The notes: generated by a model not told the origin, from the letters alone. Counted from the stretch's first letter, positions 18,349 through 27,759 are shown. The stretch is 64,000 nucleotides of DNA from [Actinomadura] parvosata subsp. kistnae (GCF_900323885.1 NZ_OOHJ01000006.1:372001-436000), one strand, 5' to 3'. Translations and numbers: made by a program.

Positions 18349-18582
18349 TTGATCACCGTTGCCTACAGTCTCGTCTCCTATCGCGTCACCGGCCTGTCCA
18401 CCGAGACGCGCGAACACTGCCGGGCCGCCATCAAGCTGGAACTCATCCAGGTGCCAGGAGTGGTGGGCGTGGAGGTCGATACTGAGCAAGGCCGCGTCAG
18501 CATCCTGACCGACGGCCCCGTCGAGGAGGAACTGGTCCGAGCGGCCGTGGAAGCGGTCGGCTGCACCATCGCGTGCTCCTGA
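18349..18582 (+). CDS. HMA-domain (copper-chaperone-like) protein lacking CxxC
   Basis: TTG start at 18349 with an AGGAGGA ribosome site. The 77-residue protein is a single ferredoxin-like HMA fold: TVAYSLVSYRVTGL, then AAIKLELIQVPGVVGVEVDT, then VRAAVEAVGC. In copper chaperones the first loop is GMTCxxC; here it reads GLSTETREHC, so only one Cys is left and the metal site is probably lost. Either the protein has a non-metal role or it is decaying along with the degraded genes around it. Confidence 0.65.
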   Translation: MITVAYSLVSYRVTGLSTETREHCRAAIKLELIQVPGVVGVEVDTEQGRVSILTDGPVEEELVRAAVEAVGCTIACS

Positions 18583-18689
18583 ACACCAGGCGCCGGGGTC
18601 CACCTCCACCGATACGGCGGACCCGCACACATCTCGGAGTCGTGAACGGGACGAAGACCGCCTCCGACCAGCGATCCTCGCCCGCTAGG

Positions 18690-19619
18690 CGTCCGATCCG
18701 CCAGCCGGACGAGCATCTTGCCAGTATTGCCGCCCTTCAGCATGCTGAGGAAGGCATGCAGGGCGCGTTCGAGCCCGTCCACGACCGTCTGCTCGTAGTG
18801 CAGCGAGCCGTCGGCAATCCACGCCGCCGCCCGTTCGATCCACTCCGGGAACAGGTCGAGATAGAAGTTGATCAGCATGCCGCGCAGGGCGGCGTTCCTG
18901 CCAGATAGATCGAAGAGGATGTCCGGGTCGGGCACCGGCTCGGTGGCGTTGTAGGAGGAGATGCACCGACCATGCCGATCCGGCCACGGTCGCGCAGGGC
19001 GGCGATGGCGGCGCGCAGGTGATCGCCGCCGACGTTGTCGACGTAGACATCGATGCCGTCCGGGGCCGCCTCGGCCAGCTGCTCGGCGATCGGCCTGACC
19101 TTGTAGTCGAAGCCGAAGTCGGTGACCAGCTTCTTGACCTTGTCCGGCCCCCCGGCGGAGCCGATGCCTTTGGCGGCGCCCAGCTGGCGGGCGATCTGCC
19201 CGGCAATGATGCCGACCGCGCCGGCCGCGGCCGACACCCACACCACGTCACCAGGCTAGACCCGCGCCACTTTGGTGACCGTCGCATACGCGGTCAGCCA
19301 TGTCGTCCCCGACGGCCCCAGATACGCCTCCGCCGGAGCCAGCGTGGTGTCCACCACCACGGCCTGCGCCGCATCGAGCACGCAGTACTCGCGCCAACCC
19401 AGGAAATGCGTCACCACGCTGCCCACCGGGACCGCCTCGGCACGTGAGGCCACCACCTCGCCGACCGCGCTGCCCAGCAGCGGCTCGCCGATCAGGTACG
19501 CCCTCAGCCGGTTCGGGCACACGCGTCCAGGCGAGGGTGAAGGTGTCGAGGCTGGGCTCGCCCGCCGGGCACGCGGCCGGCCGGATCCCGCGGCTGATCA
19601 GTTCGCTGCTCATGGCCAT
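18690..19619 (-). pseudogene. NADP-dependent oxidoreductase (MDR family), multiply broken
   Basis: Read leftwards from 19619: an N-terminal fragment (SRGIRPAACPAGEPSLDTF), a frame change, then VGEVVASRAEAVPVGSVVTH and LTAYATVTKVARV, then an in-frame TAG at 19257-19259 where the family has a Gly-Leu turn. The Rossmann segment follows (VVWVSAAAGAVGIIAGQIAR; DVYVDNVGGDHLRAAI), and after GRIGMVGA a second frame change near 18963 leads to ISSYNATEPVPDPDILFDL and the C-terminus NTGKMLVRLAD. Order and content match prostaglandin/leukotriene-reductase-like dehydrogenases of ~335 residues. At least two frameshifts and one stop make it a clear pseudogene. Confidence 0.8.
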
Positions 19620-20358
19620 CAGGTGCCGTCCACCGCTTTGGATCTGCTGGGGGTCGGCTGTGCCGGCTTTGTCCGCCTGCGGCGTCCTCGACGGAGCCGT
19701 GCGCGACAGCGCTCTGTCCTCTGCGGCCGCAGGCGCGTCGGGCTGGAGGCAGGACGCGTGAGCGACAGCCGCACGACGCTACGCACCTTCGCGCTGCCTC
19801 TCGGTCCCCACGGGGCGCGCATGCCTTCACCGAACTTACTTTGTAAAGGCGTCCGATTTGCACACTGATTCATCTCAATGACGTCAAGGAACGGGCTTCG
19901 CCCGTACCTCCTTCATCAACCGCGGAACCTGGCCCTGGCGCCCTCGGCTCCATGGCTCACTCTCAGCAAAGTCGGCCGGGGCGGGCGGGGAACTCGTCGA
20001 GATACATCACCAGACTGACTGGGCAGGCTGCTCGGTTCCGGGGCGCTGCGGCTCGTCGCCGCCGCGCGCCGGCGCCGCAAGACCGCGGCCGGTGACGTCA
20101 CTGTGGCGCCCGGCTCACCCGCAGACGGCTACGACGCCACATGGTCACATCTTCACTGGCAGCGGCGTGCCCGCCGCACATGGGCCATCGGATATTCGAT
20201 CACGGAATGGGGGCTGGCCGAGCGCCTTTCCGGGGGCTCATGGGCGCCGAGCTGCTCCATCCCGGCCGATGCGCTGGCGCATGACTGGTCAAACGACAGA
20301 TTCATCTTCTTACACGGCTGTTTACTGTGTGAGGAAGTCATCTGCGGAGAAGGGACGT
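19620..20358. other. Gap without recognisable gene
   Basis: Several open frames but no motif, no good ribosome site and no codon bias. A frame beginning with GTG at 20103 (VAPGSPADGYDATWSHLH) is the best candidate but is unrecognised. Treated as degraded sequence. Confidence 0.4.
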
Positions 20359-20544
20359 ATGCGAGCAACCAAGCGCAAACTCAACGTGCTGAATGTCGCT
20401 GGGCTCATTGTCGCGGGGGCGGGCTTTCTGGCTGTCTTGGTGGCCAAGGCCGGCACGATCGTGGAGTTCATCGGGCGCTTGTACGACGTCTATGAGTGTT
20501 CCTCCTACGGCTGGCAGGGGCCGGATCTCGCGCCGTGCCGCTAG
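20359..20544 (+). CDS. Small single-span membrane protein (61 aa)
   Basis: ATG 20359 follows a GAGAAGGGA ribosome site. A basic N-terminus (MRATKRKLNVLN) precedes one hydrophobic helix (VAGLIVAGAGFLAVLVAKAG) and a short tail with two Cys (YECSSYGWQGPDLAPCR). It could be a membrane peptide or a leftover. No family was recognised. Confidence 0.4.
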   Translation: MRATKRKLNVLNVAGLIVAGAGFLAVLVAKAGTIVEFIGRLYDVYECSSYGWQGPDLAPCR

Positions 20545-20627
20545 GTGGCCTCACACGGGACTGTCTAGACAACTACTCTGGCCCGTTATCGGTTGGTGAC
20601 GCTGGGTGATACCTGTCAGGCTGGGCC

Positions 20628-21049
20628 GTGCTGAAGATCGACGATCTTACGGGTGTCGTGTTCGCGGGCCTGCCTCCCCTGGTCATCGAGGGTGTGGAGG
20701 GCGAGGACGATTTCATTCGGGTCACCACCCGTACTCGGGATAAGCCGGTGCCGTGCCCGGTGTGCGGGACGCTGGCCGGCCGGGTGCACGGCTACTACAG
20801 CCGGACGGTGGCCGATGTCCCGTCGACGGTCGGCGGGTGGTGATCTCGGTGCAGGGACGGCCTCTGCTCTGCCCGGCGTGGGAGTGTGCTCGGCAGACGT
20901 TTCGTGAGCAAGTGCGCGGGCTCCTCGAGCGTTACCAGCGTCGAAGACGCAGGCTCACCGGCCAGCTGGGCGCGGTGGTCACCGAGTTGGCTGGCCGGGC
21001 GGGCGCTCGACTCTCGGCGGTCCTGGCCGTCGCGGTCATCGGTGCCTGA
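20628..21049 (+). pseudogene. ISL3-family transposase, N-terminal fragment, frameshifted
   Basis: The start MLKIDDLTGVVFAGLPPLV is followed by the ISL3 N-terminal zinc-finger segment (VPCPVCGTLAGRVHGYYSRT; VADVPSTVG). The frame then breaks near 20840 and continues as VQGRPLLCPAWECARQTFRE and RYQRRRRRLTGQLGAVVTEL. The sequence stops at about 140 codons of the usual ~400-550, before the DDE core. No terminal repeats were found. It is a dead IS fragment. Confidence 0.7.
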
Positions 21050-21360
21050 GAAGCCCGGCTTGCCGTAGGACACAGGGTCGCCATCGCCACCTCAACCTGC
21101 CGCCACGCACGATCGACCGCGAAGGCGACCCGCTTCACGACGCTGTCCCAGCGCACCGAGTGGCCCGCTTCCCACGGCCCTGGACGACGGACAGTCATCC
21201 ACGTTTGAAGATCATGTCGATGGGGTTCTGCCCCCAGGGACGTGGGGAGAGGCCGGCCACCCCAGCTCTTTGCGGCCTCTTCCAGGATGGGGCGGTGCCG
21301 ATCCACGGCACCCGTCCTGACCAGAAAACTCCGGTCTCGGCAGTCCTGAGCTGAGGCGGG
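21050..21360. other. Gap without recognisable gene
   Basis: A minus-strand frame reads VDRHRPILEEAAKSWGG and WDSVVKRVAFAVDRAWRQVE, which look coding-like but belong to no family I recognise. Probably another remnant. Confidence 0.35.
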
Positions 21361-22023
21361 TCACTGTCCCTTGCCCATGAAGGAGCACTGCTCATCGCTT
21401 CCCAGGAGCCTCTTGACGAGCCCCCAGGGCCAGCCGTTGTCCACGAGGCAAGCCTGATCGAAGCTGATGGACACGCCGGGCAGCTCACTCGCGGCCCGGG
21501 CCACCGCAGAAGCATCCGCACCCGCCCTGATCCGGGCGCGGAAGGACTCGGGCATGTCAGTCGGAGTTGTCGCCTTCAGGAGCTCAGGGTCGTCCTCGTA
21601 CTGGCGACGGAAGCTCTCCCATGCCTGCTGCCGGTCCTCGAACCTGACACTCTCCACCTCAGGCCGGCCCTCCAGGGCCCGCTGGAGATTCAGCCGCTCC
21701 GGCTTGGTGATCTCGCCACCCGCGCAGCTCGCCCAGGAGTCGCCATCCTTGCACAAGAAGACGGAGACCTCGGGCCCTGCAGCAGATGCCGCGCCACTCA
21801 GTGCCATGGCGATGACGCTCTCCTGCGGTTCCAGCGAGGGCACGGCGAGCCTGACGACTGCGAGGGCCATCACGGCGACCGCCAGGGTGACGGCGGCGAC
21901 CCTGACCAAACCTCCGTTGGGGCCGCGCCGGGGCCGCGGGGCGGGGAACGGACGATCATCGTCCCGGACGATCTCCGCGCGAGCCGCCATGGCATCGCGG
22001 AGCCGCTCTTCCATGCTGTTCAT
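21361..22023 (-). CDS. Membrane protein with FtsX-like extracellular domain, sigma partner
   Basis: ATG at 22023 overlaps the stop of the sigma gene (ATGA). The 220-residue protein has a cytosolic N-terminus (MNSMEERLRDAMAARAEIV), a Pro/Arg linker, one membrane helix (~38-60, VRVAAVTLAVAVMALAVVRL) and an extracytoplasmic domain. That domain matches the FtsX extracellular domain: VSVFLCKDGDSWASC, KPERLNLQRALEGRPEVESV, RFEDRQQAWESFRRQY, DMPESFRARI and ELPGVSISFD. FtsX itself has four membrane spans; only the sensor-like domain is kept here. Being coupled to an ECF sigma gene, it is inferred to serve as its membrane anti-sigma/sensor. Confidence 0.75.
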   Translation of the reverse strand: MNSMEERLRDAMAARAEIVRDDDRPFPAPRPRRGPNGGLVRVAAVTLAVAVMALAVVRLAVPSLEPQESVIAMALSGAASAAGPEVSVFLCKDGDSWASCAGGEITKPERLNLQRALEGRPEVESVRFEDRQQAWESFRRQYEDDPELLKATTPTDMPESFRARIRAGADASAVARAASELPGVSISFDQACLVDNGWPWGLVKRLLGSDEQCSFMGKGQ

Positions 22024-22561
22024 GCGTGCTCTCCCAGCTCGCGAAGGAGCCTGGCCAGGGCTCGGGCGATCATGGATCGGACGGTGCTCTGCCGGACGCG
22101 CATGGCTTCGGCGATCTCGGCGTCGGACAGGTCGAGGTAGTGGCGCATCACCAGGGCCTCGCGCTGGCGCCGGGCAGGCAGGCCAGCGCGCGCAGCACCT
22201 CCCGTCGCGACTCCCCGATCAGCGCGACGGTCTCCGCCGAGTCGGCCAGGCCCGCGACCGGCTCGACCCGGCGCAGCGCGACCGCCCGGCGGCGAAGGAC
22301 CGACCGGGATCCGTTGAGCACGCACGTCCTGACGTACGCGATCGTCGTGACGCCCGGACGCCACATGCCATGAAGCCGGGCGAACACGTCCTGCACCACG
22401 TCTTCGGCCGTCTCTTGGTCGCCGACGAGCAGCACAGGGAACCGCACAAGACTGAGCCGATGCCGGCGATAGAAGGTGATCAGGTCGGCGCCAGGGGATG
22501 CGGCCGGCGGGGCCAATCCCTTCAGCGCCGGCTCCGCCAACCGCAGAGTTTCACTGTCCAT
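22020..22561 (-). pseudogene. SigE-type ECF sigma factor with one-base frameshift
   Basis: ATG 22561 starts MDSETLRLAEPALKGL. Region 2 is intact (DLITFYRRHRLSLVRFPVLL; ETAEDVVQDVFARLHGMW; AYVRTCVLNGSRSVLRRRA). At about 22171, in a run of Cs on the coding strand, one base is missing. After repair region 4 continues as LPARRQREALVMRHYLDLSD-like sequence through MRVRQSTVRSMIARALARLL. Full length would be ~180 residues. The downstream FtsX-domain protein overlaps its stop. Only one base is wrong, so a sequencing error is possible. Confidence 0.8.
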
Positions 22562-23133
22562 GGTCTATGAACGCGCACCCCTATCGATCCGCTGCTCCTC
22601 CACGTCAAGACGATCCGCAATGGGCTTCGCCGCCCCTCGCCAGAGTCGTCTCGGCCTCGTGAGCTGTGCGAAGCAGGGTCCACCACACTGCGGGCACTTC
22701 CAGCGCGCAGCCTCCATGAACCTGCAGGCGATCAGGCATCTTCGGCGGCTGGACCTGGCTCCGGACGATCTGACTCGCCCAACTGCCAAGGGGGACAGGT
22801 GAGCGGGCAGCGGTTCCAGGTGCCGCCGGCCGCGGTCACGCGGCGGGTGGCGGTGCACGCACGGCATCACAGCCTCGAAAGCTTCGAACCCTTTTTCAGC
22901 GCTCCCGTCAGTGCCTCTCCGCCCTGTCTGTCTCGCTGCGTGCAGGGGCGCCCCACCCACCGAGCCAGCGGACGACACCCCAGGGCCGATCCGTGTCCGG
23001 CTCGGCGGCTTCGGCTTCCTGCACGCTGGGGCGAGCCTGCCCGAGCAGGTAATTCGTGAGCCCCACCGCGGCTGCGAGATGCTTCATACGTCGACCGTAG
23101 GGAGCGTCTGGCTCAGGGATATAGTCCAGATCC
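22562..23133. other. Gap with doubtful small frames
   Basis: No secure gene. On the minus strand 22565-22717 encodes ARWKCPQCGGPCFAQLTRP, a zinc-knuckle-like fragment of unknown origin, and 22908-23087 encodes a 59-residue hydrophobic-then-acidic peptide divergent to the MocR-type regulator. Confidence 0.4.
22908..23087 (-). CDS. Possible small protein divergent to MocR regulator
   Basis: ATG 23087 starts MKHLAAAVGLTNYLLGQARP and runs 59 codons, ending in a charged tail. It has no family match and a weak ribosome site. Listed because its start faces the regulator and the frame is clean; it may be chance. Confidence 0.25.
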   Translation of the reverse strand: MKHLAAAVGLTNYLLGQARPSVQEAEAAEPDTDRPWGVVRWLGGWGAPARSETDRAERH

Positions 23134-23155
23134 ATGGAAGATGAATGGTCCAGAT
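23124..23155 (+). promoter_or_regulatory. GTCCAGAT direct repeats at MocR-type regulator start
   Basis: GTCCAGAT occurs at 23124-23131 and 23148-23155, 24 bp apart, flanking the start codon of the MocR/PdxR gene. MocR proteins are known to bind direct repeats; autoregulation is inferred. Confidence 0.3.
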
Positions 23156-24584
23156 GGGGGTTGGATCTCCATCTTCACCTCCGGCGAGGCGACAGCCAGG
23201 GGCTGCGGGCCGGGCTCGAAGGTGCGCTGCGCGATGCCGTGCGAAGCGGCCGGCTTCCGTCGGGAACACGGTTGCCCTCGTCCCGGTCGCTGGCTCGTGA
23301 TCTCGGGGTCGCCCGCGGCACCGTCACCCAGGCCCTGGACCAGCTTGTCGCCGAGGGGTACCTGGAGTCGAAGCCCAGGTCGGGCATTCGTGTGGCTCCA
23401 CGGCCGGCAGCCTCGGTCGCAGAGGCCCCGAAGCCGGAACACCTCACCCTGCCGCCCGTACGGGGGTTCGACCTGAGGTCGGGATTCCCCGACCTGGCCG
23501 CCTTCCCGCGCCAGGAGTGGCTCGCCGCCACCCGGCATGTGATGCAGCACGCGCCCAACAGCGCGCTGGGCTACCGGGACCGGGCAGGCGCCATGGAACT
23601 GCGCGAGGCCTTGGCCGAATACCTCGCAAGGGTCCGCGGTGTCGCCACCACACCCGGCCACATCGTCGTCTGCGCCGGCTTCGCTCATGCGCTCCGGTTG
23701 GTGTGCCAGATTCTCCATCACCACAGCACTTCGCCGGGCTCGATCGCCTTCGAAGATCCCGCCGAGCCCGACTATCCCGCCATGGTCGAACAGACGGGAC
23801 TACAGGCGCGCCGCATCCCCGTCGACCGGGACGGGCTGATCGTCGATGAGCTCACCAACGAGTCCGCCGTCGTCGTCACCCCCGCCCACCAGTACCCGCT
23901 CGGCGTGACACTCAGTCCCGCCGGCGCGTCGGCCTGGTGTCCTGGGCCAGGCGAACGGGCGGGTTCATCGTGGAGGACGACTACGACGGCGAGTTCCGTT
24001 ACGACCGCCAGCCGGTCGGAGCGCTTCAGGGGATGGCTCCCGAACGGGTCCTGTATGTGGGCACCGCCAGCAAGATCCTCGCTCCCGGTTTGCGGCTGGC
24101 CTGGCTCGTCCTGCCCACCGGCCTCCTCACCTCGTTGTGGGAGGTCACGCGCCAGGACGAGTCCTACGTCAGCGTCATCGACCAGCTCGTCTTCGCCCGA
24201 TTCATGCAAACCGGTGCCCTTGACCGCCACGTACGCCGCTGCCGGACCCGCTACCGTCGGCGCCGGGACCTGCTCGGCGAAGCCGTCGCCGGGCAACTGC
24301 CACATGCACGGCTCTCCGGCATCGCGGCCGGCCTGCACGCGGTACTCCGCCTTTCCCCAGGTTCGGATCAGGAGTCCGCACTGCTGGACTACCTGGCCGG
24401 ACGAGGCATCCACGTCGAAGGCATCTCGCCCTTCTACCGCCAGCCGGCACAGGCACCCCTCGCCCTCGTCATCGGCTATGCGACCCCGGCCGATCACGCC
24501 TACAGCGGCGCTGTCAGCGCACTCACCACCGCCTTGCGGGAGCGCAGCAGACGCCTGCCCGCGGCCAGGACCAGACAGCCTTAA
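23134..24584 (+). pseudogene. MocR/PdxR-family regulator with one-base frameshift
   Basis: ATG 23134. Residues ~15-85 form a GntR winged helix (LPSSRSLARDLGVARGTVTQ). An aminotransferase fold-type I domain follows: GFPDLAAFPRQEW, ALGYRDRAGAMELREALAEY, FEDPAEPDYPAMVEQTGL, VVVTPAHQYPLGVTLSPA. At about 23912 one C of a CCC run is missing. The next frame then carries GGFIVEDDYDGEFRYDRQPV and the PLP-Lys block LYVGTASKILAPGLRLAW, to a natural end at 24584. Apart from the missing base the gene is complete (~483 codons). Family members use PLP as ligand to control vitamin B6 or amino-acid genes. Confidence 0.85.
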
Positions 24585-25032
24585 CCGATCCTCTGGTCCC
24601 CGGCGGAGCATCCTTCAGCGGGCCGTATCGCCGGCGGTCACCTCCGAGAGCAGTCAGGGTGACTCGATCGGGCCGAGGGATCGCTTCAGCGGGACGTGGA
24701 CCGGCGCCTGACTGCACCCCTCATCTGTCACCGACGCCGAAGAACGCACCCGCCGCACCGTCATGCGACGCCCGGCTCGCCGCATCCCATGACCTCACTG
24801 GCGAAGTCCACGCCGCCTGCGCCGAACTCCTCGAAGAGGATGCTGGCCACCGGCTGCGGATGCGCAGCGTCGGCGTCATCACCGCCGACCGAAGCGAGAT
24901 GTCCGGCCCCGGCTCCGGCCGCTGCCGCAACGAGGAAGCCATCGCCGCCATGGCCGACGTCCGCGCAGGCCGCTTGACAAAGCTGGAAGCGTCCTGCGGA
25001 TCAGGAGGAGTTCTGCGGTCCGCCCCAGGGGT
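24585..25032. other. Gap without recognisable gene
   Basis: A plus-strand frame reads LTGEVHAACAELLEEDAGHR and LRMRSVGVITADRSEMSG. It looks coding-like but is unrecognised and has no start with a ribosome site. Probably a remnant. Confidence 0.35.
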
Positions 25033-25720
25033 TCAGATCTCCAGGGACACCAGAGCGCCCTCGACGCCGTCGCACATGCGCCGCACCTGAACGAGAACTG
25101 GTTCCCGCGCGGTGGAGTGCCCGGTGAGCACGCGATCCAGCAGCCCTACCAGCCGAGCCCGGGAAGAGGACCCGACTGCTTGATCCCGCTGGTGTCGAAG
25201 CGGGCCTGGGGGGCGTCGGCGATGTCCGCCTTCGCGGGGTCCCAGATAGCGCTGGCCTGGAGCAGATCGGGCTTGCTCGCCGATACCCGATCTCATCAGC
25301 GGCAGGTCTCGGGTGAGCTGGTTGAGCGTCACACCGGCGGCCGACATGATGAGGCCGGCCTTCAGCACCAGTTTCCAGTGGTTCTTGATCACGCTGGACA
25401 ACGACAGGTGGAGTCGTCCCATGATGCCGATCGCCTGCGCCTCGGCCGCGGGACCGGCCGGCGTGGGCCGCACCATGACGACGTACGCCGCCAGCGTCGC
25501 CAGGAGGCCGGCAAGGACGACGCAGAACATGGCCAGCAGGAAGGCCGCCGCCGAGCACTTGAGCGTGTTCCGCAGCCGGTCCTGTTGTTCTCCAGGGTCT
25601 GCAGGTGGCCGTCGAACTCGGCGACCTGTCGAGGAACGAGTCGTAGGCGCGTCCCTGCCAATCACCGGACTCGCCGATCTGCCGGGTGAGTCGCTGCAGT
25701 TCGTTGCGCACGTCGGTCAT
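25033..25720 (-). pseudogene. WXG100-like membrane-associated protein, frameshifted
   Basis: ATG 25720 begins MTDVRNELQRLTRQIGESGD followed by WQGRAYDSF, a WxG-type turn between helices. Then come QVAEFDGHLQTLENN in a second frame and LRNTLKCSAAAFLLAMFCVV in a third, a membrane segment continuing into LAGLLATLAAYVVMV, and VIKNHWKLVLKAGLIMSAAG. The order helix-WxG-helix-membrane span suggests a secreted or surface WXG100-related protein. At least two frameshifts break it. Confidence 0.55.
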
Positions 25721-25729
25721 GGAAGGCGG

Positions 25730-25982
25730 ACGGCGGCGGCGCTCAGGGGGAACGAGCCGGTGTGAAGCTTGGGGATCCGCAGCTCCAGATCGCCGGCGGT
25801 GGTGGTCGGCGTTCGAGGCCGGTGGCCGTTGCGCTGCGCATGGCGGTCCGGGGTCGCCGTGGTCGGCTCGGCTTCGATGAGGGCTTGGTAGATGGTCTGG
25901 GCGGAATGCCGGATGCGCTCGTCGCCTCGGAGTTCTTCAGCACCGAAAGAACCTCTAACAGGGCAAACTTGTCCAGGGCCAT
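25730..25982 (-). pseudogene. IS256-family (Mutator) transposase, N-terminal fragment
   Basis: ATG 25982 gives MALDKFALLEVLSVLKNSEA. After a frame change the characteristic IS256 N-terminus continues: ERIRHSAQTIYQALIEAEPT, then AQRNGHRPRTPTTTAGDLEL and RIPKLHTGSF. The sequence ends at about 80 codons of the usual ~400 where the WXG100 remnant begins. No terminal repeats are seen. It is a dead transposon end. Confidence 0.7.
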
Positions 25983-26154
25983 CGCGTTGGTTCTCCTCTG
26001 CGTGTCACTTGGCGGTTTCACGCAGAGACCCGCGCGATGGCCCTCGGACGTTGAAGGCGACACGCCGCTCGAGGCCGGATCTACACCAGTCGACGGGACG
26101 TAACCCCCGGTGTGTTGGTGTTCGGCACCCGCGTATCGGGTGCGACGAACCTTG

Positions 26155-26463
26155 TCAGGCGCCGGCTGTCAGATAGGGGTTGACGATCGGCTTGGTTCCG
26201 AGCCACACGCCGTCAGGGAAGCCTGCCGCGCCGCAGCGTTCCCTCGCGTCGGCCAGGGTCTGCGAGTTCTCGTAGGTGCGCGCGGCTTCCTCCGTTTCGG
26301 CCTCCAGGACCACTATCACCGTGTGATCGTGGTAGGCGTCGACGAAGGTGCCGGCCACTGTGAGGCCGTGCTCGCGGCGGGCCGCGTCGAGTTCGGGCTG
26401 GTAGAACCACTTGGCCCAGCGGTCGATGTCGAAGACTCGCTGCTTGATGAGCATGGTGCCCAT
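26155..26463 (-). CDS. Small uncharacterised protein, TetR-regulated (102 aa)
   Basis: ATG 26463 with an AGGAG ribosome site. MGTMLIKQRVFDIDRWAKWF begins a compact alpha+beta protein (VIVVLEAETEEAARTYENSQ; RERCGAAGFPDGVWL) that looks like a dimeric alpha-beta barrel (ABM/stress-responsive type), folds used by small monooxygenases, cyclases and ligand-binding proteins. No catalytic residues can be assigned. It is divergent from a TetR gene across a 93-bp region with two operator-like palindromes, so it is probably that repressor's main target. Confidence 0.7.
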   Translation of the reverse strand: MGTMLIKQRVFDIDRWAKWFYQPELDAARREHGLTVAGTFVDAYHDHTVIVVLEAETEEAARTYENSQTLADARERCGAAGFPDGVWLGTKPIVNPYLTAGA

Positions 26464-26476
26464 GTCTGTGACTCCT

Positions 26477-26547
26477 AAAACGAAGGTTTGTTTTATTTAG
26501 CTTGCTGCGGCACGGATCGACTTGTCAAGAGGACGAACATTCGTTTT
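26477..26547. promoter_or_regulatory. Two TetR-type operator half-palindromes in divergent promoter
   Basis: AAAACGAAGGTTTGTTTTA (26477-26495) and ACGAACATTCGTTTT (26533-26547) share the pattern ACGAA-NN-TTNGT, near-perfect inverted repeats with a 2-nt centre. They lie between the small-protein start (26463) and the TetR start (26557). They are A/T-rich against a GC-rich background. Confidence 0.6.
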
Positions 26548-26556
26548 ACTTTGACC

Positions 26557-27144
26557 ATGCCCCGCGTCTCCGCCGAACATCTCGAGGCCCGCCGCCGCCA
26601 GATCATGGCCGCCGTCCGGCGGTGCGTCGGCCGCAAGGGCTTCGACTCCGTATCTGTCCAGGATGTTTTGGACGAGAGCGGATTGTCCGCCGGGGCTGTC
26701 TACCGCTACTTCTCCAGCAGGGAGGAGCTCGTCATCGCGGTGGCCGACGACATCCTCAGCAGCGTGCGCCTCACCTTTGAGCAGTCGTTGGCCCGGCGCC
26801 CGTTGCCCCCGTTGTCGGACCTTGTGGCCGAGGTGTTCACTCAGGAGTCCCCGATGGACGCCACGCCGGAGTCGAGCCGGCTCATGCTGCGTTTCTGGGC
26901 GGCGGCCGCCGACCAGGAAGCCCTCGGTAAGCGACTGGCCGACATGCTCGCCGAGGTCCGCGTCCTGTTTGCCGACATCGTCCGCACCTATCAGGAGCAC
27001 GGGGAGATTGCCCGCGATGCCGATCCCATTGCCGTCGCCGACGTTCTGATCGGCGCCGTACACGGCTTTGTTGTCCGTTCTGCCTTCACCGAGGACGCCT
27101 CGATAGATGCCCTACGCCACGGTCTGCGGGCGCTGGGCGGATAA
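26557..27144 (+). CDS. TetR/AcrR-family repressor
   Basis: ATG 26557 (MPRVSAEHLEARRRQIMAAV) is preferred over an upstream start inside the operator region. 195 residues, normal for the family. The HTH at ~28-50 reads SVSVQDVLDESGLSAGAVYR, followed by YFSSREELVIAVAD. The C-terminal ligand domain is all-helical (LMLRFWAAAADQEALGKRLA), as in TetR_C proteins that sense hydrophobic or aromatic compounds. It faces the small protein gene and probably represses it and itself. Confidence 0.88.
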   Translation: MPRVSAEHLEARRRQIMAAVRRCVGRKGFDSVSVQDVLDESGLSAGAVYRYFSSREELVIAVADDILSSVRLTFEQSLARRPLPPLSDLVAEVFTQESPMDATPESSRLMLRFWAAAADQEALGKRLADMLAEVRVLFADIVRTYQEHGEIARDADPIAVADVLIGAVHGFVVRSAFTEDASIDALRHGLRALGG

Positions 27145-27690
27145 CACCCGCCCATCAGCGAGGCGGCAGACCGTCCGTGGCGCCAGACCCTGACGAAAGA
27201 CGAGCCGGCGGTCAGGGGATGCGCGTGGCATCCGGCAGCGATTAGGGGCGCGGCGATCCCGTCCACGGGGCCGTAGTGCTTGAAGGCGGTGACGGGGAGG
27301 GCTTCCTGCCGCTGATCCGGGCATGGAGCGCCCGTGTGCTGTAGTCGGCGGCGGCCCGCCGCATCCTCGAGCGTCGTGTCGCCGACACCCGCGCTGCGTG
27401 ATGACGGCGGTAGCCCTGATCGCCCGCTCCGCGACGTGTGACCGCGGTGCGGCTTGAGCACCGAGGGCGTACAAGGCAGCGTCGAACTGTCTGCGGCTGC
27501 CGACCGGCAGAGCAGAGCCGAATGAGACACTGCCGCCAAGGCAGCCGATCTCCTCCAGGCTCATGGCCGCCAGAGGGCTCGCGTCTGCCTCTTCAGCGCG
27601 GCTGAGCAGCGCCGCGCACTCTTCTCCGTCATCACCATGAAATGACACTTGATATTGATACAACCCCGCATCGCGTGTCATGCTTGTCAT
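27145..27690 (-). pseudogene. Hypothetical protein, probably frameshifted
   Basis: ATG 27690 starts MTSMTRDAGLYQYQVSFHGD. About 85 codons have good coding character (ECAALLSRAEEADASPLAAM; GSVSFGSALPVGSRRQFDA), then the frame turns Arg-rich and implausible, while another frame continues more sensibly (EALPVTAFKHYGPVDGIAAP). It probably encoded a soluble alpha/beta protein. No family was recognised. It is divergent to the flavin hydroxylase. Confidence 0.35.
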
Positions 27691-27759
27691 ATAAGCGTAG
27701 GCCAACAGTCGATGGCCTGCAGTTGTAGGCAGCATGTGGCCTCTCGGAAGGGTAGGGGA

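Noticed and set aside
22565..22717. Zinc-knuckle peptide (WKCPQCGGPC) on minus strand
   Set aside because: Only one CxxC pair, no ribosome site, no family; too weak for a gene call.
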